Assembly: GCA_964414815.1 (NCBI GenBank)
Contig: CAYPXY010000011.1
Location: 1-64,000, forward strand
DNA length: 64,000 bases
Direction: 5' to 3'
Source: Mariniblastus sp964414815
Lineage (GTDB): Bacteria; Planctomycetota; Planctomycetia; Pirellulales; Pirellulaceae
In this document: positions 51,727 through 60,103 of the stretch, in pieces
How positions within the stretch are numbered: position 1 is the stretch's first letter
Layout: each line of letters opens with the position of its first letter
Made by a program: the position numbers and the translations under genes
Notes under the pieces: model-generated
What the model was told of the DNA's origin: nothing
The model's database searches: none
What the model saw: only the letters and a program-made list of their open reading frames with translations

Positions 51727-53501
51727 TTCTTGAATACACGTTGAACTTCTGCGATGGAGGTGACGCCCAGCAGCACGAGTCGATACGCCTGTTGCTGGAT
51801 CGATGCTTTGCCGGATTTTTGCGCCGCCAGTTCGAGTTTGGCAGCGTCTGCGTTTTGCCGAAGCAGGGTCTGGACGGCGTCAGTCATATCCAGCATCTCA
51901 TAGATGGCGATACGTCCCAGATAGCTCAATCCGCCACAAGTCTGGCAAGGCGGGAATTCAATGGGCCGACCTTTTTCGTCCACACGTTGTTCCGGTGGAG
52001 GCAGGCGGTACTCCTGATGGATCGTCGCTTGCTTTTTCGGATCACCACCGAGTTTCTTGATCATATCCGGCGCGACGCGTACTTCCTGGCGGCAATCGGG
52101 GCACAGTCGGCGAACCAGTTTCTGGCTCGTGACGGTCTTAATCGCACTCAGAAACGCATCGCGATTGCCGGCCCGCGAGTAGGCTTTTCTCAATGCTTCG
52201 GCCGCCGACGGTGCGGTTTCCTGCAACAGGATGGACCGGTGCTGACTGAGGGCCTGATACGTCAGTTGATCCATCATTTCCGATGTTTCAACAAACGGTA
52301 CGGCGAAGAAGTCAGGCTGGGTCAGAAGGGTCGCACGGAGCACATCCAGTTGATGTTCGGGCGAGTTGTATTCGCGCTGATTGATGTTCTCGACCTGGGA
52401 ATCGCGATTGCCTTCCGGAATGAGGGCCACACAGTCACGTGTGAACTGACCGGAATTCAGCAGGACACCTTGCCAGGTCGAGGTCAGGCCTTCGCCTTTG
52501 GGAGCGGAGATAATCGAGATTCCTTCCGCCAGAATTTGACTCTTGAGATGGGCGACCATTTCAGGAAACATGCCCAATTGCGGAAGCGTCAGCGCTGCCT
52601 TTCGCTGGCCCATCAATTTGATTTGGGCTTTTTCGCCGGTGGGCACTCCTTGGGTTTGCAGTTCGGCAGCGACTTTCCCCCCCTCATTTTTGATCTGGAA
52701 GTGACCCGCCTGTTTGCTGCGGCGATCTTCGGCTTTCAGGCCGGCCAGTGACTTCAAGCTGACCAGAAACGCATCGCCCACCTCGCGCTCCATAGGAGGA
52801 AGCGGGTGCCAGACACCATCGACCTGGAATCGTCCGGCAACCCCCTGGCGGGTGTAATCGAGCAAGACGACTTCGGTGCGTTTGTGGAGCAGGTCGGCAA
52901 GCAGGTCTTTAAATTTTGGAAATTCGGGGGCTTGCCGCGCGCGAATCAAATTGGTCTGGCGTTCCTGATCGTCTTGGCCGGCCGGCGAGAACTCGATCGG
53001 CGCGCCTTCATCCTGAGGAAGCGGAGGAGTGGTTATCTCTCCGCCAGAAGAGCGCGCGGCGCGGGCCAAGTCAGGTCGCGAGGCCAATCGGGATCGCCGG
53101 ACCAACCAATAGACGGCGAAGGGCGTCAGCGAGGTCAGCGCATAGATGGAGAATCCGACCACGAACATCGGAACAAAAATGACGGACAGAAGGCCGATCA
53201 AAAAAGCTCCTACAATGATCGGATTCCAGACTTCGGGACGCATCTCGATCTCTTGGCCAATTTTCATGGACGCATGATTGGCCCAGTCAGTTGTTTTGAC
53301 CCAAATCAAGAAAACAATCGCGATCATCAACAGCTTGTACCACGCCAGATACGCGGCGGGAGGTGGCGGGATCTTTACCTCTTGTTGTTGCAGGATCGGT
53401 GGAACCGTTGGCCCGGCCCACGACATCGCGGGTAAATACGTAGTCGCGATCAACCCGATGGTGATTGAAAGGAGCAGTACAGAGCAGGTAGAACGAGGCA
53501 T
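51723..53501 (-). CDS. degenerate PilB/GspE-like protein with N-terminal membrane anchor
   Basis: A 592-residue protein. The ATG at 53501 shares its A with the pilT stop (TGATG). N-terminal signal-like helix (SVLLLSITIGLIATTYLPAM), then helices at about 52-70 and 93-133, a linker, and from about 190 a GspE/PilB-like region (VAGRFQVDGVWHPLPPMERE, LQTQGVPTGEKAQIK). The Walker A segment reads SAPKGEGLTSTW (Leu at about 339 for Lys), Walker B PDFFAVPFVETSE has no catalytic Glu, while the zinc Cys are kept (CPDCR about 463; CQTCGGLSYLGRIAIYEML about 510). Membrane anchoring is foreign to PilB ATPases. Paralogous to the next gene, with which it overlaps by 4 nt (ATGA). Confidence 0.85.
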   Translation of the reverse strand: MPRSTCSVLLLSITIGLIATTYLPAMSWAGPTVPPILQQQEVKIPPPPAAYLAWYKLLMIAIVFLIWVKTTDWANHASMKIGQEIEMRPEVWNPIIVGAFLIGLLSVIFVPMFVVGFSIYALTSLTPFAVYWLVRRSRLASRPDLARAARSSGGEITTPPLPQDEGAPIEFSPAGQDDQERQTNLIRARQAPEFPKFKDLLADLLHKRTEVVLLDYTRQGVAGRFQVDGVWHPLPPMEREVGDAFLVSLKSLAGLKAEDRRSKQAGHFQIKNEGGKVAAELQTQGVPTGEKAQIKLMGQRKAALTLPQLGMFPEMVAHLKSQILAEGISIISAPKGEGLTSTWQGVLLNSGQFTRDCVALIPEGNRDSQVENINQREYNSPEHQLDVLRATLLTQPDFFAVPFVETSEMMDQLTYQALSQHRSILLQETAPSAAEALRKAYSRAGNRDAFLSAIKTVTSQKLVRRLCPDCRQEVRVAPDMIKKLGGDPKKQATIHQEYRLPPPEQRVDEKGRPIEFPPCQTCGGLSYLGRIAIYEMLDMTDAVQTLLRQNADAAKLELAAQKSGKASIQQQAYRLVLLGVTSIAEVQRVFKK

Positions 53502-54742
53502 CAAATAATTCCAGGCTGCGAGACGTTGATCCCTTTGAGTCTCATCTTGAGGTCTTCTTTGTTTGGAGCAACCTGGAACGCAGTGGGCCGATCAATCAAT
53601 TCCCGGTCGATGAGATCCTTCAAGCTCATCGTGAAATCCTGCATGCCTTCCTGTTCGCCGATACGAATGGCGTCGGCCAGGTTGTGATCTTTTTCTTCCA
53701 GGATCAGTTTTCGGACCGTCGGGTTAAAGGTCATGATTTCGCAGGTCGGCACCCGTCCGATTTTCGGATCGAGCGCTTTCAGGAGTTTTTGCGCGACAAT
53801 AGCCTTCATGTTCATCACGATCGCTCCCCGGATGGCACCGTGCATTTCCTGCGGGAACAAGTCGAGAATACGACCGATGGTCGACGGTGCGGTCGAGGCG
53901 TGAATCGTTCCAAACACCAAGTGCCCGGTTTCGGCGGCGTTGATCGCGGTCATAAACGTTTCTTCGTCGCGCAACTCGCCGACCAGAATCACGTCGGGGT
54001 CTTCCCGCACGGCGTGTTTCATGCCGATGCCGAAATCGGAAACGTCCAGTCCCACTTCCCGCTGGTTGATCAAGCTTTTTTCATCGGTGAAGACAAACTC
54101 GATCGGGTCTTCGAGCGTCAAAATGTGTTTGGCGTAATTGTGATTGATGTAGTTGAGCATCGACGCGATGGTCGTACTCTTGCCGGAACCGGTGATCCCG
54201 GCCAGCAGGATCATCCCCTGTTCGAAGTGGCAAAGATGCTCGATGCTCGCGGGCAGGAACAGGCCTTCAAAGTTGGGAATGAAGTTGTTGACGCGCCGAG
54301 CGACCAGGCCGATTTTTCCAAGCTGCTGCAACATGTTGACCCGAAAACGCCAGTCAACGCCTTCGACCTCAACGATGTAGGCAAAGTCCGCCCCGCCATC
54401 TTTTTCAAAGATCTTTCGGGCTCGCTCATTCATCATCGGGAACAGCAAGTTGGCCATTTCCTCGATTTCAATCGGACCTCGATTGAGCGGCCTCAGCGTG
54501 CCATTGACACGGACGATCGGTGGTTTGCCGACCTTGAGGTGCAAGTCGCTACCCTTGAGCTTGACCAGGGCGCTGAAGTATTTGTCGACCTCACGCGATT
54601 CACGTTTGGCCGTAAAGCGGGTGATCATGGCAGCCATCGAGTCGGCATCCGACGATGTTCCGTTGACCGCTCCGTCGGTGACGCCATTGCCTGAGCCGGT
54701 GGGCTCGTCGTCGGAAGGGGGAGACTTTTTTGAATGGGCCAT
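53501..54742 (-). CDS. pilT: PilT-like retraction ATPase, catalytic motifs intact
   Basis: A 413-residue hexameric ATPase of the type IV pilus/twitching family. Extra N-terminal 50 residues (acidic, Gly/Ser-rich), then ALVKLKGSDLHLKVGKPPIV (N-domain), Walker A LLAGITGSGKSTTIASML (about 178), Asp box ILTLEDPIEF, Walker B REDPDVILVGELRDEETF (about 243), His box HLVFGTIHAS and DLFPQEMHGAIRGAIVM-type C-terminal segment. Motifs are all intact. It is the first gene of a tight operon followed by two PilB-like paralogues lacking Walker motifs and a CvpA-like protein. No pilin, PilC or PilD genes are in this window. Confidence 0.94.
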   Translation of the reverse strand: MAHSKKSPPSDDEPTGSGNGVTDGAVNGTSSDADSMAAMITRFTAKRESREVDKYFSALVKLKGSDLHLKVGKPPIVRVNGTLRPLNRGPIEIEEMANLLFPMMNERARKIFEKDGGADFAYIVEVEGVDWRFRVNMLQQLGKIGLVARRVNNFIPNFEGLFLPASIEHLCHFEQGMILLAGITGSGKSTTIASMLNYINHNYAKHILTLEDPIEFVFTDEKSLINQREVGLDVSDFGIGMKHAVREDPDVILVGELRDEETFMTAINAAETGHLVFGTIHASTAPSTIGRILDLFPQEMHGAIRGAIVMNMKAIVAQKLLKALDPKIGRVPTCEIMTFNPTVRKLILEEKDHNLADAIRIGEQEGMQDFTMSLKDLIDRELIDRPTAFQVAPNKEDLKMRLKGINVSQPGII

Positions 54743-54997
54743 GTTTGAGATTTTGATTTAGAACGTTTGCCATCGAGTTGGACCGGATCGGCTGATTCGG
54801 TACTCGTAGGCATGATATCCGTTTTGACGCTGTTTTGCCGACCTTTTACTTTAAATAGACGGCCTGAAATGGTCAACTAACTGGCGGTAGAACTCGGCAC
54901 ATTCGGCTTAAAATGAAGCGGAATCGGAGCAAATGGAAGGGTTGGGGCAAATGTAGAACAGAATTCATGGCGGTTGTGCCGCTTGAAAATTGAAGAA

Positions 54998-55097
54998 AGT
55001 AGGGTGCATGCAGCGGTCGATATTGCCAAGAGAGATGGTCAGGAGAAAAGCGTGTCATTGCGTTTCAGACCCCCATTGAGGTCAATGACCGCGTAAC
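54998..55097. repeat. repeat family 2, copy B
   Basis: Starts AGTAGGGTGCATGCAGCGGT and ends GACCGCGTAAC; aligns over about 100 bp with 16765-16861. It sits in the 469-bp divergent gap between pilT and prfB (54743-55211), in which no gene is seen. Confidence 0.75.
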
Positions 55098-55211
55098 CCA
55101 CCCGTGAACCAGCGAACCGTCCGCTTGACTCCCGACCGTTACCCGCCAAAATAGGCGGGAAGTTTGTACCGCAACCAACCCTTATTTTTCTAATACTCCA
55201 CCCCATACTCT

Positions 55212-56331
55212 ATGAACGCCAATCTGATTGACCGGGCTGAAATCATTCGACAGCGAATCCTGCAATTGCGAGACAGTCTTTGACTACCATGCAAAAATGC
55301 GGATGGTCGAGGAAATCGAAGCCGAAATGGGCGAAAGTGATTTCTGGAACCACCGGGAAAAATCCCAAGCCACCGTTGCCCGCCTGAAGGGCCTCAAGGG
55401 TGTGGTCGCACCGCTGAAGTCGCTGATGGATGCTGAGCAGGATTTGTCGGCGCTGATGGAGCTGGCGGAGGACGATACCCGTATGGAATCCGAAATCCTC
55501 GCGGAAATCGAATCGCTGGAGAAGCAGCTTGATGGGCTGGAACTGAAAGCCCTTTTGAACGGCCCGCACGACGATTACGGTGCCATTCTCACGATCCATG
55601 CCCGTGACGGCGGGACCGATGCCAATGACTGGGCCGAAATGATGTTGCGTATGTACATCAACTGGGCCAATGCGAACGAGTACACCATCGAACTGATCGA
55701 CCGCAGCGACAATGACGAAGCGGGCATCAATAATGCGGCGATTATTATTCGCGGGCCGATGGCGTACGGTTACCTCAAGGGTGAATCCGGGACGCACCGG
55801 CTTGTCCGCATCAGTCCGTTCAATTCGGAAGGTAAACGCCAGACGAGCTTTGCGGCAGTGGATGTGTCACCGGAAGTTCCTGAAAGCGAAGAGATCAAAA
55901 TCGACGACAAAGACGTTCGCGAAGACACCTATCGTTCTCAGGGGGCTGGTGGCCAGCACGTCAACAAGACCGACAGTGCCGTACGTTTGACTCACTTGCC
56001 AACGGGAATTGTCGCTGCTTGTCAGAATGAACGAAGCCAGCACAAGAACCGTGCTCAGGCCTGGAAAATGCTGCAGGCGAAGCTGGCTCAACTGGAAGAG
56101 GATAAACGGTTGGCGGAGGAATCCGAAAAGTATCAAAACAAGGCTCGCGTCGGATTTGGATCGCAGATTCGAAACTATTTTCTGCATCCGGATCAGCGCG
56201 TGAAAGACAACCGTACCGGATTCAGTATGGGAGATTTTCACCGGGTTCTCGATGGCGACATTCAGGGATTCCTGGACGCCCATCTGAACTGGCTGGCCAA
56301 AGGCGGCGAGATGGTTGAGGATTCCGAGTAA
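55212..56331 (+). CDS. prfB: peptide chain release factor 2, expressed through a +1 frameshift
   Basis: RF2, recognising UAA and UGA. The gene starts with ATG at 55212 (MNANLIDRAEIIRQRILQLR, then DSL), meets an in-frame TGA at 55281-55283, and continues in the +1 frame as DYHAKMRMVEEIEAEMGESD, exactly as in E. coli prfB. Later motifs: RLVRISPFNSEGKRQTSFAA with the SPF stop-codon tripeptide and YRSQGAGGQHVNKTDSAVRL with the catalytic GGQ. The frame as such opens at a TTG at 55228, which is an artefact of the shift. Expression is expected to be autoregulated by RF2 level. Confidence 0.95.
55278..55284 (+). promoter_or_regulatory. programmed +1 frameshift site of prfB (CTTTGAC)
   Basis: CTT TGA C at codons 23-24, the canonical RF2 slippery site: slow UGA reading by scarce RF2 allows the CUU-decoding tRNA to slip one base. 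The upstream stimulatory Shine-Dalgarno is weak here (GCGAGACAG instead of AGGGGG). Confidence 0.93.
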
Positions 56332-56922
56332 GTGAAGTCACTGCATATTCCCGACTCTCCCTTGTTCATCCGATTTATTGAAATGGGAGATCGATGGAGC
56401 CATGAGTTTGGCCTCAATGAAGGCGAGCGCCAGATCATATTCATGAAATCGGTCGAAGGAGGTAGCGAAGATCGCTGGCCTCCTTCCCCGCCGATCCAGG
56501 AAGTGGAACTTCACGAGCTGTCGGAGGGGAGAAACGCCATTCTGGCCGTTGGAAAAGCGGGTGTGGGACATTGGTCAATGTCGTGCTCGATCGAAAAGTC
56601 TGAATCCATGAAGGATCGTTCGAGTATTTTCGTTGATAACGCCTGTTTGCTGCCATCGAGTTTGAGTGACGATGGCGCCGAGCTGCGCTCAACGTATCAT
56701 GTGTCTGCTGAAGTCGAGGTTTTAGGGCAATCGGAAAACAGTCTCCAATGGTTGGTTCAGGGGAAGCAGATCATACTGCTGGAACTGGTTGAAAATTCCA
56801 ATTTTAAAACCGAACGTGCGGATGAGGGAAGTCAGTGGGTCGTGTGCCCCCAGGAAGTCCGATTTGAAAAAAGAAAATCGAACCGCTGGGGTTTCCGGCT
56901 TTTCAGTGCCGCGTTGAATTGA
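56332..56922 (+). CDS. protein of unknown function next to prfB
   Basis: A 196-residue soluble protein starting with GTG directly after the prfB stop (no gap). Mixed strand-rich composition with regular hydrophobic spacing (FIRFIEMGDRWSHEFGLNEG, HVSAEVEVLGQSENSLQWLV) and no signal or membrane helix. I do not recognise a family. The contact with prfB and coherent coding-like composition support a real, coupled gene; a later ATG would shorten it. Confidence 0.65.
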   Translation: MKSLHIPDSPLFIRFIEMGDRWSHEFGLNEGERQIIFMKSVEGGSEDRWPPSPPIQEVELHELSEGRNAILAVGKAGVGHWSMSCSIEKSESMKDRSSIFVDNACLLPSSLSDDGAELRSTYHVSAEVEVLGQSENSLQWLVQGKQIILLELVENSNFKTERADEGSQWVVCPQEVRFEKRKSNRWGFRLFSAALN

Positions 56923-56943
56923 CAACCGTTGGAGCGATTGAAT

Positions 56944-57197
56944 GTTTAGCCGCAAGCCGAAGCCGACCGCCATTCGTTTGCAACGATCGTAGAAAACAGA
57001 TCGACTCGTGGTTGAAGCTGAAAGATCGACCGATGGTCGGCGCAGGCGCGACGGCAGGGTGCAGTCTCTGCATTCAACTAGCCTGCCATTAAAATACCTA
57101 CAGCCCGATGCACCGCGCGCCTTTGGGGGTTGCCGATAAAGCGTTCTCGGTGTAGCAATATTTTTTGGCGGCAACCCCCGACGGCTTGCGGCTAAAC
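56944..57197 (+). repeat. MITE-like repeat family 1, full copy B
   Basis: 254 bp bounded by GTTTAGCCGCAAGCCG (56944-56959) and CGGCTTGCGGCTAAAC (57182-57197), exact complements. Internal hairpin GGGGGTTGCCG (57125-57135) with CGGCAACCCCC (57169-57179). Internal block GTCGGCGCAGGCGCGACGG near 57037. It makes up most of the 356-bp gap 56923-57278. Confidence 0.92.
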
Positions 57198-57278
57198 GTT
57201 TTGGCTTGTCCTGAACGGTTAAGAATGGACACCGTGCTTTTTCTTTTTACTTCTCTCCCAAATTGATTCCCATCGTTC

Positions 57279-57848
57279 TCACCCCGTGACGGCAGTTTCC
57301 ACAATTTCATGGAATCTGGCATCGTCACGGATCGAATCAAAGTCCGCTTCGTGAGGAACCAGCTTGGCAAAATCAGGATCGAGCGCCAATGCCGATACCA
57401 GATGGGAAAGCGCCAGGTCGACGTCCTTGGCCAAGGCTGCGTAACAGGCCAGATTGTAATGGGTGATGGCGCTTTCCGGTTCGATCTGCAGGCCCTGCAA
57501 GAGTGTTTCGATGGCCAGGTTCAGTTCATCGGTTCGTTTGTAGCACCAGGCGAGCGCGAGCAGACAATGAAGATTTTCAGGGTCAATCTTGGCGGAGAGT
57601 CGGAAGTATCGTACGGCTTGGTCGAACCGGAACGCGACTCGATGAGCCTGGCCTTTCAAATACAGAATGTGGGGGCGATAGCCAAGCGGATTACGGATCT
57701 GGCTGAGCGTGGCGATGGCGCGATCGGCCAGGAGTTGGCGACAGCCAATGCTCAGCGGCCATCGATCTTCCAATATCTCAGCCAGGTCCAGGTAGCCTTC
57801 AGCAACCTGAATATTCAACCGGCGTTTGACTTGATCGATGGTAGCCAT
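57279..57848 (-). CDS. TPR-repeat protein
   Basis: A 189-residue cytoplasmic protein with three or four tetratricopeptide repeats: PHILYLKGQAHRVAFRFDQA, LHCLLALAWCYKRTDELNLA, and AITHYNLACYAALAKDVDLA, each followed by a conserved Pro near the repeat end (IDPENL, IEPES, LDPDF). Such proteins are protein-protein scaffolds. The N-terminus (MATIDQVKRRLNIQVAEGYL) is a separate helix pair. It stands alone on the minus strand. Partner unknown. Confidence 0.85.
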   Translation of the reverse strand: MATIDQVKRRLNIQVAEGYLDLAEILEDRWPLSIGCRQLLADRAIATLSQIRNPLGYRPHILYLKGQAHRVAFRFDQAVRYFRLSAKIDPENLHCLLALAWCYKRTDELNLAIETLLQGLQIEPESAITHYNLACYAALAKDVDLALSHLVSALALDPDFAKLVPHEADFDSIRDDARFHEIVETAVTG

Positions 57849-58268
57849 GGGAGACTTCCCAATCCGAGTAGAGAGGAATGTACAACGCCGAAGCAGAACG
57901 GGATTGTCCTTTTAATGGTACCCCGCAGGTCAGTAGAATTTGCCGCAAAAAGGAGCCGGATGTCGGTCTCGGTGGGATTGGGGGGCCGGTTGTAACGGAC
58001 GTAACCGTTCACGACACAATGTAGAACCATTGTCCTCAATGGTTCAGCACGCTGGAAAAGTTGGCCATTGGGTGGCATCGAACTACACGGAACTGCGTTA
58101 GGTAGTGTTTGAAAAAATGAACGTCGCGACCAGATGATGCAGATTCGCAACATGGATTGCCTGCAAACAGGCGATTTTTTTCGACAGAATGAACTGCGGC
58201 TCAATTGGAACACCCGTTGCGGAATGTGACCCCAACGTTTCCTATTGTCAGAACTTGGGGCTACCCAT
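57849..58268. other. 420-bp divergent intergenic region
   Basis: No gene supported. It contains a 9-bp hairpin GAACCATTG/CAATGGTTC at 58024-58045 and an outer-motif fragment of repeat family 1 (GTAACCGTTCACGAC near 58001). The minus-strand open frame that crosses it to 58213 is only an extension of the TPR frame region and lacks protein-like composition. Confidence 0.5.
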
Positions 58269-58715
58269 ATGCGGCAGCGCTGCAGTCAACCTACCTATCG
58301 ATGCAGCCGAAGTCGGGTCGCAGTACTTCTGTTTGTCAGCGCTGCCGTTTTACAGACCACCGGTAATTTATATGCGGCCGAGCCATCGAAAACACGGTTG
58401 GTCAGTCTGTTGAACAAGCCTTCCTGCGATGATTTGGCTGACGCTCCGGATAAAATTGGGATCAATGAGATTAGGACCAATGAGATTGGGACCATCTACC
58501 GAAGGACTAAAAATGGTTGGGAGGATTCCAGCAAGTGGCGGTTTGAGATTCACTCTGGAGCATCCACCGTGTCGAGTGCAATCAGGAAAATTCATCCCGC
58601 CATTTGGGGGTTTGCGATACTCGGTGTCGTGATGATGGTGCTGGTGGCAGCCCATGACGAAGATGAAATCGAATCACTGTTTCAGGATTTCGACCGGTAT
58701 CTACGTGGACAGTAA
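58269..58715 (+). CDS. small exported or membrane protein of unknown function
   Basis: A 148-residue protein from the ATG at 58269, with an N-terminal hydrophobic segment after basic residues (RVAVLLFVSAAVLQTTGNLY) and a C-terminal helix (AIWGFAILGVVMMVLVAAHD) followed by an acidic tail (DEDEIESLFQDFDRYLRGQ). The middle contains a short duplicated GINEIRTNEIG segment from a DNA tandem (about 58458-58490). Family not recognised. The stop is 8 bp from the glyA stop (convergent). Confidence 0.68.
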   Translation: MRQRCSQPTYRCSRSRVAVLLFVSAAVLQTTGNLYAAEPSKTRLVSLLNKPSCDDLADAPDKIGINEIRTNEIGTIYRRTKNGWEDSSKWRFEIHSGASTVSSAIRKIHPAIWGFAILGVVMMVLVAAHDEDEIESLFQDFDRYLRGQ

Positions 58716-58723
58716 TGCGTTTG

Positions 58724-59974
58724 TTAGACCGTCCAGCCCGCCGCTGGAACCGGGAAATGCTGACAAAGTTCACGAACCTGGCCGCGGATTTGTGAGTGAA
58801 CGGATTCATCGTCAGGATTTGACAGTGCGGTCACGATCCACTGGCCAATCTGCTTCATCTGGTCGACTCCCATTCCGCGAGTCGTCAATGCGGGAGTTCC
58901 GATGCGAATGCCGCTGGGATCGAGTGGTGGTCGCTCGTCAAATGGAATCATGTTCTTGTTTACCGTGATTCCGCACTGTCCCAAAACATTTTCCGCTGTA
59001 CTGCCTCCGATGGCTTTCGAAGTGACATCGACCAGCACCAGGTGGTTTTCCGTTCCTCCACTGACCAGATTCAATCCGGACGACAGCAGAACCTCGGCCA
59101 GAGCAACCGCATTGGCTTTGATGGCTCTCGCATAGGTTTTGAATTCCGACTCAAGGGCTTCGCCGAAACACACGGCTTTGCCCGCAACCACATGCATCAG
59201 CGGCCCACCCTGCATGCCGGGGAAGACGGCTGAATTGATTTTCTTGGCCCATTCCTTTTTGCACAAAATCAGGCCTCCCCGCGGACCACGCAAGGTCTTG
59301 TGGGTTGTTGAGGTCACGAAGTCGGCAACGGGGACTGGATTGTCGTGCTCTCCGCCCGCAACCAGCCCGGCATAGTGGGCCATGTCGACGAACAACAGGG
59401 CTCCGACTTCATCCGCGATCTCACGAAACTTTGCGTGAGGAATTTCTCGCGGATAGGCACTTGCACCCGCGACAATCATTTTGGGTTTGTGTTCTCTGGC
59501 TAAGGAGGCCACCTGATCAAAATCAATTCGATGAGTGTCCGGCGTGACCCCATAATGGACGAACTTGTAAAGTTTTCCGGACAGGCTCAGGTGCATTCCG
59601 TGGGTGAGGTGGCCACCGTGTGCCAGGCTCAATCCCAGCACGGTGTCGCCCACATCGAGGCTTGACAGATAGACGGCTTGATTGGCCTGCGATCCGGAAC
59701 TGGGTTGCACGTTGGCAAACTCGGCCCCGAACAGTTTCTTCGCGCGATCTCTGGCAAGGTTTTCGACCACATCGACGACCTCGCATCCGCCGTAGTAGCG
59801 GCGACCGGGATAGCCTTCGGCATATTTGTTCGTCAGGACGCTGCCGACCGCCTCCATCACGCCGGGACTGGTGTAATTTTCGCTGGCGATCATCTCAAGG
59901 CCATCTTGTTGGCGTTGAGATTCGTCGAGAATGGTTTGCCAGATTTCAGGATCGCGAGAGTGGAGGGTTTTCAT
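58724..59974 (-). CDS. glyA: serine hydroxymethyltransferase
   Basis: PLP enzyme interconverting serine and glycine with tetrahydrofolate; 416 residues, normal. Motifs: NYTSPGVMEAVGSVLTNKYA (about residue 35), EGYPGRRYYGGCEVVD, DMAHYAGLVAGGEHDNPVP, and the PLP-Lys loop VTSTTHKTLRGPRGGLILC (Lys about 228). Convergent with a small membrane protein gene. Confidence 0.97.
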   Translation of the reverse strand: MKTLHSRDPEIWQTILDESQRQQDGLEMIASENYTSPGVMEAVGSVLTNKYAEGYPGRRYYGGCEVVDVVENLARDRAKKLFGAEFANVQPSSGSQANQAVYLSSLDVGDTVLGLSLAHGGHLTHGMHLSLSGKLYKFVHYGVTPDTHRIDFDQVASLAREHKPKMIVAGASAYPREIPHAKFREIADEVGALLFVDMAHYAGLVAGGEHDNPVPVADFVTSTTHKTLRGPRGGLILCKKEWAKKINSAVFPGMQGGPLMHVVAGKAVCFGEALESEFKTYARAIKANAVALAEVLLSSGLNLVSGGTENHLVLVDVTSKAIGGSTAENVLGQCGITVNKNMIPFDERPPLDPSGIRIGTPALTTRGMGVDQMKQIGQWIVTALSNPDDESVHSQIRGQVRELCQHFPVPAAGWTV

Positions 59975-60039
59975 ATAAAGGCTTATTTTGAATTTGTCCC
60001 GGAACGTAACGTAGCCGCATCTTTCAGAGAATCGGGTTC

Positions 60040-60092
60040 CGAGACGTAAAACGCGAGTCTCGGAGAGACTCGCCTACACGAGAGGCAAGTCC
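60040..60092. repeat. repeat family 4, copy B
   Basis: Contains the palindrome GCGAGTCTCGGAGAGACTCGC (60053-60073) followed by CTACACG; inverted, this gives the TGTAGGCGAGTC start also seen at 38881. It lies between the glyA start and the gluzincin stop. The 19-bp outer arms of copy A were not found here. Confidence 0.7.
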
Positions 60093-60103
60093 GCAACGAG
60101 CGA

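Noticed and set aside
55228..55281. TTG start for prfB at 55228
   Set aside because: The residues before the DYHAK segment in this frame are meaningless; the real N-terminus is in the other frame, joined by the CTTTGAC shift.
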